A stretch of 64,000 nt of DNA from Mucor racemosus (taxonomy: Eukaryota; Mucoromycota; Mucoromycetes; Mucorales; Mucoraceae): assembly GCA_027405735.1 (NCBI GenBank), contig JAPEHQ010000019.1:811001-875000 (forward strand). Reading direction: 5' to 3'. The translations under genes and the position numbers were made by a program. Shown piece after piece: positions 1-10,025 of the stretch. The notes under the pieces were generated by a model that searched no databases, was not told the origin of the DNA, and was given only the letters and a program-made list of their open reading frames with translations. Numbering within the stretch: the stretch's first letter is position 1; each line of letters starts with the position of its first letter.

Positions 1-202
1 AATTGGTGATTACTGGATTGATGAAGGTTGGTGTTCTTATTTGTAAATTAAATATTTATTAGTGAATAAATAAAAGTAAAGGGAATGTAACAAGACAGAA
101 GATGATAAATCTACAAGGGATCATATAATGATTTCCTTTTAGTATTTATATAAAAAATGAGGCAAGGTTTTGCATGAATGAAACTGAAATGTTTGACTCA
201 TT

Positions 203-837
203 ATGATGTATCATTCTTAAACCAGATCATGTCAAATCCAAAAAAGTAAGCAATAACAGATTCGGAACCGGAAGTTACTTAATTGAATAATACTAACTAT
301 ACCATGCTCCTAAAAGCATAATACGCTAGTGCGATATTCCAACATGATATACCAACATAGCACATTACTATTAAATAACATCTAAACTACCTTATCACAT
401 CATTAATTCCCCAAATCAAATAGTATATAAACCCTATTAATCTCATTCCAATAAACAATATCTCTTTACTTGATTAAATTTCTAGTTTTTATTTAACCTA
501 AACATATTTTGATAAATCAAAGTAAAGAGATATTGTTTATTGGAATGAGATTAATAGGGTTTATATACTATTTGATTTGGGGAATTAATGATGTGATAAG
601 GTAGTTTAGATGTTATTTAATAGTAATGTGCTATGTTGGTATATCATGTTGGAATATCGCACTAGCGTATTATGCTTTTGCACCATGCTTCTATACCATG
701 CTTCTATACCATGCTTCTATACCATGCTTTTAGGAGCATCGTATAGTTAATATTTAATTAAGAAACTTCCGGTTCCGGGTCTTTTATTGTTTACTTTTTT
801 GGATTTGACATGATCCGGTTTAAGAATGATACATCAT
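203..837. repeat. Foldback inverted repeat with 50-base loop
   Basis: The left arm (203-470) is the reverse complement of the right arm (521-837), separated by a 50-base AT-rich loop (471-520). The loop sequence recurs just outside the right arm at 841-888. The right arm is about 49 bases longer, mainly because of a short tandem repeat at 682-730. The arms keep matching over the whole length, so one strand could form a long hairpin. There is no open reading frame. It may be a MITE or foldback transposon, or a local inverted duplication; no terminal target duplication was identified. Confidence 0.85.
682..730. repeat. 13-base minisatellite inside the foldback arm
   Basis: The motif TATACCATGCTTC is repeated about three and a half times head to tail, the last unit changing into the arm sequence. 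The matching place in the left arm (around 300) has a single unit, so the expansion happened after the arms formed, probably by slippage. Confidence 0.85.
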
Positions 838-1034
838 ACTTGATTAAATTTCTAGTTTTATTTAACCTAAGCATATTTTGATAAATCACATTACAATAAA
901 TTTAGTACGCTAGGAGTTTCTTATATCCGATATCAAGGCTTTGCACTTCAATACATGTCGTAGTCAGTAGGTTGTAAGATGTATTGATACTGTAGAAGGC
1001 GAAAAGGTATGGTACTTGGTGGCATACATCAGAA

Positions 1035-2845
1035 AATGAGATTTTTGTCCAATTTTTTTTCAAGTTCAGAATTTGGGATGAGGGTATACAGGGGAAAAAT
1101 TGAAGCTGGAAACAAAGGTATCTCTTTGTGCACATTTTTGAGGATATCTCCACGAAAAATTAATATTTTTAAAAAAACTAAATTGATCTGAGAGTGCAGT
1201 AAAATGTAAAATAAAAGCTTTGAAAAAGATACAGTTTAAATCCTTCTTTATTCAAATAATGGATAGTGTGCATTAAGTCTATATTTCTACGATACTCTAT
1301 TTATATTAGTTGTGATTTTGTTATATCTGGGAGTTGCACCGTAACTGTCAGTGATCTATCAGAATTAGGAATAACCGAATTACCAACTTAGGACTTCTGT
1401 CAAACCGTGATGTTTAACATGCGAATCAGACAATGCTGCATTCCATACATATATCATCATGCTACTTATTAAATGATTGAAGCATGATTCCATTGTCTTC
1501 ATGCAATATCCATATGTTTATTCTTTTTGTTAAATCAATTAGTTTGTTTGTGATTTTAAAGTTTATATTGAGCTTCTTGATTTACATAATCAAGGCGGTC
1601 TTTTAATGCCCGTTTTTGGCATATTTGTTAATGATCCGCATAGAGCAATCCTTACTTTGGTCTATGTGTTTCTTCAGTTTATTTTATGAATCAATTTGCT
1701 TTGTTTATGATTCGGTCTATTTTGAAATGTCAAAAGAGTCTATATAAATAATCTTGCCAGAATATTACACTTTTATTTTCAATACATCCTTTGGATGTAT
1801 TTATATACATTAATTATAACTATTACTAGGGTTTTACTATCTAAGAATATGATGTAAGTCAATGATCCACATTGATTTACTGTAACACTAATTATAGACT
1901 GTGACCTTGGATGTGAGACCTAGGATGAGTATTGACATAACATATTTTATTTATATGTTAGATTACTAATACTTTCTGTATTTACTGTTAAATTCATGTT
2001 ATCTCTATTTGAATATTAGAGCATGGTTTTATGTGAGATAACATTTAATTTCTTATGTGGGGAAATAGTATCCTAGTTCAGCACAGAGAGAACTCAATGC
2101 GGCCACTGATATGAATGTAAAGAAAATGTTGCTTAATATTATGAATATGTTGAAATCTACTACAAAATGGTCAAAAAATGAAAAAAAATAAAAATATTCA
2201 GATTTTTTTTTTACCTTAATATGTTATAGAGCTCTTTAAAACAAGTACGTTTTATTATTAAAATGTGTTAGGATGGTTTACTGTTTTGCGGAAATATGAA
2301 GGTTCAAATCTTTTAATTGTTAGCAGTGAAATACCTTTAAAAATCTGAAACATTAACACTGTAAAAGTGATATCAGCTATAAAAAAAAAAGGATATTTTT
2401 GGATAACTGTTTTTGGTATAGCGTTAAACATCTCAGGTACATTAACATATAATTTTTTCATGGCGTTATTTAGTGAAGAAAAAAATAGAACAGGGATGAA
2501 AAGTAGGACTCAGTTTTTAAAGAAAAAGCAGTGAATCTTACCTGTTTCTGAGTCTTTTCTGGGATATAGAATAAATTTAAGAGTAGGTAACATGATACAG
2601 CCAATTCATATATACTTTCCAGTGCTCTAAGGTATATATGTCCTAAAAAATGTTCTGAGTGTGGATAGCCTTAGAGATGACAATATGCTTCGTTTTGAAG
2701 ATTGAAAACTTTGAAAATTAGTTTTTTTATATATTTAACATACAAATCCAGATAAACAAAAGGTTAATACTGTATCAAATCAAATTCATTGTATATGTTG
2801 CGAGGATAAAATTGATTAGTTATTTTTGTGAAATATGTGTAATTT
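1035..2845. repeat. Dispersed flank repeat, copy 1, split by a solo LTR
   Basis: The sequence on both sides of the LTR at 1195-2085 matches 19460-20180 and 51680-52600 in the same orientation, and part of 60060-61080 in reverse. It is AT-rich with no convincing coding capacity; short open frames in it shift between copies. At its right end it runs directly into the 3' flank of an Hsp70-like unit. In the other two forward copies this repeat lies just after an array, so its position here suggests that another array ended to the left. Confidence 0.75.
1195..2085. mobile_element. Solo LTR with 5-base target duplication
   Basis: An 891-base block begins with TG and ends with CA. It is flanked on both sides by GAGAG (1190-1194 and 2086-2090) and splits a dispersed repeat that is continuous elsewhere. 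TG...CA ends plus a 5-base target duplication are the signature of an LTR retrotransposon. With no internal genes and only one LTR, this is a solo LTR left by recombination. A TATA-like stretch at about 1740-1750 could be the LTR promoter. The superfamily cannot be told. Confidence 0.75.
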
Positions 2846-5045
2846 AATTTCAAAAAATAAATATTAAGTATGCATGTGTTACAAAAGCTAGTTTATTTAT
2901 TAATGCGAACTGTATTATATTTACAACAGTATGGGACAGTTGATCAATTTTAAATGTTATTTTTCAACACAATTATTGACGGTTATGGAGTTCGAGTGAC
3001 AAGAAGAAATATATTTGTATGGCACCTTTTTTTGAAATAGTCAACTCTTGGATACTATAAATGTCAAAGGATATAATCCCATGCATGTACAAGTATAGAA
3101 TTGATAATATCTTCAAATTAAACGCCAGTAGATCACTAAAGTGAACAATCTCAGAACTTTGAATGCCACATTTTGTTTTCTATTGACTATTCCAAACCTT
3201 CATGGTCATATCAAACTGATGCTATTGTTCAATGGATTATTTCTGACGCAAATCGGTAATTACTTGTAAACCTTTTCTCTACAGGATTTTTTCCTTATAA
3301 TACCTCATCTAAAATCTCAATTTGGACAAAAATCGATTTTTAAGTTAAAAACTGAAGGTTTTTACTAAGGTATTTACCGGAGACATATGTGTCAAATAAC
3401 CCTTTTCATGTAATGTCAACGTTTTTTTAGAGGTTGCAAGCCAACTTTTTTGACTTTTTTTGCAAAACCTAAAATCATACATTATTGCAATTAACGAAAC
3501 ATTTTACGACAAAAATATAAAAACAAAAATCGTCATCATATTGGGCGCTATTGATTCCATGTTTTCAATTATTATATGTTTGGTTTTCAATTATACATTT
3601 TTGGTCGAAAAAATTCTTTAAAGAACATAAAATTTCCGAAAATGGTAAGATAGAATAAAATTGAAGCCTTGTGGACTCAAAGTTTGAGCTCTATTTACAC
3701 TGCAAATTTTGGATGTTATGGCTCTTTATCATACACTTCGTGGTTACCAATGTTGTTATCTAGGAATTACATTTATATATAAAAATAAAGTATGCTTAGC
3801 ATGCAATATACATATGTATGAGGTTTGGGAGGTACTATAAATCAAGGATAAGTGTTGCACATACACCGACAGACAGACAGTAATATTATGAAGCATATTA
3901 CTTGATATGTGGTACTGCCACAAAACATACAAAAAACTAGGTTTAAACTGTTTATTGTAAGCTATTATACTATTTAATATTCATTCGAGCCTTTACAATC
4001 GCAATATTTTACACCACCTTGAGCGATAAAATCACCAAAACATTGTCAGTTCAGCCATTTGAAACTTTAAAGCGTGACCATAAGCTTGAAAACAAATTGG
4101 AAAAAAGAAACATACAAGAAATCATATGAAATGGAAGTTAATCCGCACAAACGTGGTATTAAAGAATGCATTACATTTTAAGGTATTTTTTAATACCATA
4201 CTTGGTTTGCTTACGTGAGCTTTTTGTGGCCTTTAAAACTGACATGACATTTCAGATAACTGTTTTTTTTGGCTTTTACGGAAAAACAAATTTCAAAATC
4301 GGAACGAGCATTATTTAGGCGTGCTACAGTTACGGTTGTACCATAATTAGGAATGCAAGAAGCATGAAAATTGTTTGTATTTATGGCATTTGTTTAACTT
4401 ACAAATCGAATTAACCATATTTTTATGAAGTTGACCCTTTTTTCCAAAAAACGTCAAAATATCACAAATACCTTCCGGCGCTATCTGAGTTCTAAACCAC
4501 TACTATTATCCATGGTCCACCAGCATCTTTTTCAAAAAAGTTTATAAATGCATTAATTTTTGCTATTTATGATTTATACATTGTTGAATTCAAAAATATA
4601 CACATAAACATGAGATAGCAAGCAATAGTTTTTTTTGTATATAGATTATGGTTTTAAATGATTTTGAGAACTAGAAAACTCTATAATACTAAAAACAGAG
4701 GAATATTGGATTCAAGGTTGTAATAATAAACGTTCAGTTTCGTCTTGAGCTGTATGACATTTCCATCATCATATCCCCTAATTATTTATGACATTAACAT
4801 AAAAATTAAGTTTTAAAAGAAAATCAACCATGAATGAATATCTTTACAGAAATTAAATTATATCATACAGATGAGACATGTACTAAATTTACTGTAAAAA
4901 TCACATACCTACTTATTTTTATAAACTTGAAACTATTTGTTGATGCACCCAGCCCAAAATTCTCGTAACACAACTTCGTTTTGTTGACATCATCATACAA
5001 AAGCAACATATTCTTTTAGGTTTCTAACTTCTTTTATTTATCATT
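2846..5045. repeat. Remnant 3' flank and spacer leading into array 1
   Basis: 2846-3400 corresponds to the sequence that follows each Hsp70-like gene (compare 8000-8600), including a decayed version of the 65-codon frame near 3061 with internal stops. The gene that should precede it is missing. 3400-5045 is the upstream spacer of copy A and is most similar to the spacer before copy E (39840-42309), not to those before B, C, D and F. No intact gene is seen here. Confidence 0.7.
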
Positions 5046-7823
5046 ATGGAAGAAATATTCAGTTATAATTATTTTGATAAAGTGCTGTGCTTGCGTAAAT
5101 TACAAACTAATGAATTCAATGGTTGTTTTTATGTGTTAATCAAATTATGTTGTTCAATTTTCAAGCAGATTTTGAATATAACGGGAGTTTGATTATTTCT
5201 CGAAGCTCCAACCGGTTGATCAGGACGGAAGAAATAAAAAATGTATGAAATATATCTACTATTTGTATGAACTATTGATTAACTATTATTTGATCTGTGA
5301 TAAGGTGTATACAGATACAAATTCTGTAAAAGTCGAACTTTTAGAATTTTTCAAGTTACATTCAATAAGTGAAAATCAACAAACAGACAACGAAAAGATC
5401 AGATTGTCATCAATAATTAACTTTATGGAAGAATTGAAAAATGACATAATACAAGAGTATATGCCTGTATTCGATAAAAGCCAGATTATTTTTTGTTTAC
5501 CTGCCGAGTGGACCGAGGATAAATATGAAAATGATTTGCGTGCACTATTTTTGAAAGCTGGATGGATCAAAAGAGAAGATCATAAAAATTGTTTAATATT
5601 TTCGACTTTTATCGAGAGATTTGTACATTGTCTGCAAATAAGCGAGAATAATATTATAAAATTTGAAAGAGAAAGAAAATATCTAGTTTTTCACATGGAC
5701 CAAACTTCCATCCGCTTCACATGCTATCAAATGCAATGCGCCAAAGAATTAATTGCAGTCTCTAAAAAACTAGCAGTAAGCGACTTTTTGCTCACCCCTA
5801 CAGTCTTGGATGATGAAGCAATTTGTTTATCAGGCTTGAATGAAATAATTCGTAATACAGTTGAAAGAATGTTCATCACACACTAAAATGCAAATAATAC
5901 AACTCTTAAAAAATCAGAGATGCGTAGGCTGACTGATAAATTTTTGCGATATTTAGACTATATTTATAATGTAAGGTGAAGATAATTTCATTTCAATATA
6001 TGCGAATTAACGACCGAATGATTGTATTTTAGTATATGCATACTAGATTCGATACTCCATTAGCTACCATTTTGGCCTATTCGGGATTTTTTAATGGCGT
6101 TAGGATAGTACAAGAATATGCGGAAGTTCTGGAAGGGTGGACTTACGATACCTTTATAAAGGAAATCTTAAATGATACAGATATTGACCAGCTAAGACAC
6201 AAAGTTGTTGGCACATTTAAAAGAATCCTCGGCAAATACAGCCAAGTAGAAAACTCGCCTGATGGAGCCCAAGCTATTATTTTTTGTGATGGCTACTACC
6301 TCCCCAGACTATTTTACAAAGATTTAGTTCTGAGTGTCCTATTGAATGCAAAAATTACTGATTCTAAGATTAAATTTATTGACAGTTTCAATGCAGAGTT
6401 ACTTTCTAAAGCTGCCATGCAAAAGCCTTATAAAATGATTCAAATTGCAAATGCTCTTTCACCACCAGTTATCTTGAACAAAGACAATTTGCCATTACAT
6501 CCCAACTTGATTAAACATGCCAGACAAGAAAATAATCTGCTCCAGCATAATTCATTTTATGTTCAAGCTTATGTTTATGAAAACAATATCAACTTTATAT
6601 TGAATAAAGTTGTGGCCGTCTCATCGATAGACAATACTGTGCAAAAGTCTACATTTACCATCCAAGAAAGAGGTATTAATATAGAAACCATTACTGATAC
6701 AACCTGCGATATCATGTGGAATCATTTTCAAGCATTGGATTTTGAAGATTATGGTAGTAGACTTTTTCGAAATTGTTGTGATGGACATGGTGTTGGTGAG
6801 TTCAATTCAGAGAATTATTTCAATTTCAAGACTAACTTGAAGTTATTAATGAGCAACTGGGTAAATATCATTCGAAATAATATCATTTGATATAATATTA
6901 ACATGGCGTATTTAAGCTTCAAGATCAAAGCATGTTGTCTTTTGAGGAATTAGACATTTATCAATCAATTTCAACCAACATCAATTGTAAATGTACTTTG
7001 AATATAACTTATCGAATGCTCTTAGAAGTAGGAGTAAAGTCAGCAATTACTAACATTGCTACAGTCATAACATCAACTCTTGAATCAGATGATTTATTTG
7101 GTCTATATGTTATATCTGCATTAATCATTATCAATGATTCAAAGAATGTCGCTCTTAATAAGTTCTACAGTATTTTAAAGGAAACAATACTCAAACGTTT
7201 ACAGGTATATCAAAAGAGGCCTGTTGTTTTCCACGGCGAAAAGGAATTGGTGACCTGCAAATTATTAGGAAATTGGGTTATTGATGTAAAGCAAATCCTT
7301 GGAATAGGAAGCTATTCACAGGTATCCAGTACGAGTTATATGGCTACAATAGGTGGAGGATTTCAGGAAGTTAATAATTGGTTTGACTGTAGTTCCAAAT
7401 TTTACGAAGTTTCCCAAGTCAAACAAAAGTGCAACTTTTACATCTTAAAGAAGAATGATTGCTTACATCAAGAAGGCGTGATCAAACGCTTTATTATTAA
7501 AAACTACTATGAGCATGATGATCCTTCATTAGGTAAGCGTTTGCATAATATTATTTTCTTCTGTAAAATTGATTATGTGTGTGTATTTATTTCAAGAAAT
7601 CTTCATATTGAATTCTTCACAAGCTGGTGAATCTCACAGTCGTATCATGTTTCCCTATTATATTAAAACATGTTTCAATTACCCTGTTACTATAAAAATT
7701 TCACCACAGCATTACTCGTCAACTGTCAAAATCCAATTTTCCTATGTTAGGGAAGGTTTTTTTCCTTATGACTACAGTGAATCTGCTACCATCCACGATA
7801 AACTAGTACTAAAACAACAATAA
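5046..7823 (+). pseudogene. Hsp70-like gene copy A, nonsense mutation in exon 3
   Basis: Six exons can be laid out: 5046-5094, 5169-5242, 5305-5970, 6033-6860, 6917-7532 and 7597-7823, joined by GT-AG introns of 56-74 nt and giving an 820-codon frame. The fold is assigned from the run FCLPAEWTEDKYE, the AGWI...DHKN..IFSTFIERF segment and the exon 5 region, which resemble Mucoromycota Hsp70-like (actin-fold ATPase) proteins. The nucleotide motifs are lost: the second phosphate loop reads HMDQTSIRFT instead of a D.GGGT.D pattern. A TAA at 5884-5886 stands where the five other copies have a CAA codon. All other exons are open, so this is a recent or single-lesion pseudogene, or a truncated allele. 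Its closest relative is copy E. Family confidence is moderate; function unknown. Confidence 0.65.
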
Positions 7824-10025
7824 TTGTAATTATAATTACAATGAAATGCATAAATATTACCTATAATTCGAATATTGTTTTTAAGAAAAATTGCCAATAA
7901 AGTCATGTTTTAAAATTCAATCTGCTACATGTATAATAATTCTCAAAAAGAAACGAAAATGTGCGTAATATAATTTCAAAAAATGCATATACATCATGTA
8001 TTTATTACAAAAGTTAATTCATTTGACAATTTGCATTCTATTATCTTTACAACAGTATGAGAAAGTAGATCAAGTTCAAAAGTTGTTTTTGTATTGCAAT
8101 TACTGGTGGTTATGGAGTTCGAGTGACACGTAGAAACATGTTTGCACGACATCTTATTTTGAAATTACCAACACTTGAATACTGCAAATGTCAGAGGATA
8201 TAATCACATACATGTACAAGTATGAAATTGATAATATCTTCAAATTAAACGCCAGTAGATCACTAAAGTGGTCAATTTCAGAACTTGAATGCCATATTTT
8301 GCTTGCTATTGATCACTTCCAACACTCAGAATTATATCAGACGGATGCTATCATTCAGTGGAATATTTCTGATGTAAATTGGTAACTGTTAGTGAAACTT
8401 TTTTTTCGACTCAATTTTTCCTTATGATACCTCATCCAAAATTCCAATTTGGACAAAATTCGATTTTTAAGTTGAAAAATGAAGATTTTTACTAAGATGT
8501 TTACTGGAGACATATGTGTCAAATAACTCTTTCCGTATAATGGTAACGTTTTTTCAGAGATTGCAAGCCAACATTTTTGACTTTTTCTGCAAAACCTAAA
8601 ATCATACATTATTGCAATTAACGAAACATTTTACGACAAAAATATAAAAACAAAAATCGTCATCATATTGGGCGCTATTGATTCCATGTTTTCAATTATT
8701 ACACGGTTGGTTTTCAATTATACATTTTTGGTTGTAAGAATTCTTTAAAGAATACAAACTTTCCGAAAATGGTGAAATAGAACAAAATTGAGATCTTGTG
8801 GACTCAATGTTTGGGCTCTACTTACTCTGCAAATTTTGGATGTTATGGCTCTTCATCATATATAATTCATAATTAAAAACGGTATCAACAATAAATCAGG
8901 CTAATTAACGAAACATATTATGTTGAATAGCTAGTATGTATATAATATGAGAGACATGATATCAGTGATAAAAGCGTTAAATAGCATTGTACAAGCACTG
9001 ATAGGCCGACAGAAATGTTTCAAAGTATATTATAATTAATTATCAATGCTACAAATCGTACAAAGACATTAGGTTAAAAGCGATTACTATAAGCTGTCGA
9101 TATAAAATAATACTCATTTTTACCTTTCCATTCAAAACGTTTTGCATTACCTTTGAGCAATAATGTCACCAAAACATTGTCAGAGCAGCCATTTGAGACT
9201 TTAAAGCGCGCCACAAGCGTGAAAACAAGTTGATTAGAAAAAACATACAGAAACCCCACATCAAATAAGCGTTGCGTAGCATGAACGTGGTATTGCAAGA
9301 TAAATCAAGCTCTAAAATAATTTTTGATATTACTGTATATTTGCAGTTTTGAAACTGACATGACATTTCAAACAAGTGTTTTTTTTTGACTTTTTCGCAA
9401 AAGTAAATTTCAAAATCGGTGCGACCACTGTTTAAGCGTGCTAAAGTTACAATTGTACCACCATTGAAAAGGCAAGAAGCAGGGAATTTATCTTTGTTTC
9501 ATAGCAAAAATTTATCTTGTTTATTGGAACAGCTATAAACCTTTAAATTTGCCCCTTTTTTCACAAATACCTTTCAGCGCGATCTGAATTGTAAATCATT
9601 ATCCATGATCCATCTGCATCTTTTCACAGAGGTTCATAGATGATTTAATTTTTTCTATTTATGACACAGGCATTGTTAACTTCAATGAGGACTAAAAAAA
9701 CTCTATATGATTAAAAACAGAGGAATATTGAATTCATGTTAGTACAAACGTTCAGTTTCCTTTTGATCAGCACGATATTTATATCATCATATCCCCTAAT
9801 GATTTATGGAATTAACTAAAAAAATTAAGTATCACCAGAAAACCAACTATGAATAAATATATTAGTAGAAATCAAATTTACTGTAAAAATCTCATACATA
9901 CTTACTTTTATAAATTTGAAACTATTTGTTTGATGTACCCAGCTCAAAGTTCCTGTAACACAAATTTATTTTGTTGGTAACATCATACAAAAGCAACGTA
10001 TTCCTTTAGTTTTTTATTTATCATT
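7824..10025. repeat. Array 1 spacer between copies A and B
   Basis: This spacer of about 2.2 kb recurs after B and E, and in partial form elsewhere. In order it holds the A 3' flank, a 65-codon frame (8188-8385), a T-rich conserved block, a conserved antisense open stretch (9074-9298, minus strand) that stays open in four spacers, an imperfect palindrome around GAAACTGACATGACATTTC at about 9353, and the proximal promoter of copy B. No independent gene is supported beyond these short frames. Confidence 0.7.
8188..8385 (+). CDS. Short 65-aa frame in array spacer, doubtful
   Basis: It starts MSEDIITYMYKYEI and ends QWNISDVNW, about 360 bases after the stop of copy A. An equally long version lies at 13198-13395. 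In the other spacers the same sequence is broken: early stop near 18327, stop near 39658, lost start and stop near 45420 and 45512, early stop near 50557. No family is recognised. It may be a small gene now decaying, or an exon remnant duplicated with the array. Confidence 0.25.
   Translation: MSEDIITYMYKYEIDNIFKLNASRSLKWSISELECHILLAIDHFQHSELYQTDAIIQWNISDVNW

Noticed and set aside
682..730. Possible CRISPR-like short repeats
   Set aside because: Thirteen-base head-to-tail units with no spacers, in a eukaryotic genome; a minisatellite.
5376..5570. Minus-strand open frame inside exon 3, repeated at 10358, 15366, 42640 and 47595
   Set aside because: Lies exactly antisense to the conserved Hsp70-like exon 3; its conservation is explained by the sense strand.
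6932..7630. Exons 3, 4 and 5 as independent genes
   Set aside because: Flanking GT-AG introns of 50-85 nt keep frame across all copies, and the combined protein matches an Hsp70-like length of about 815 residues.
7569..7823. Separate small gene MIMCVYLFQEIF after exon 5
   Set aside because: The left part is intron 5 sequence; the frame from 7597 is exon 6, joined in phase 1 in all six copies.
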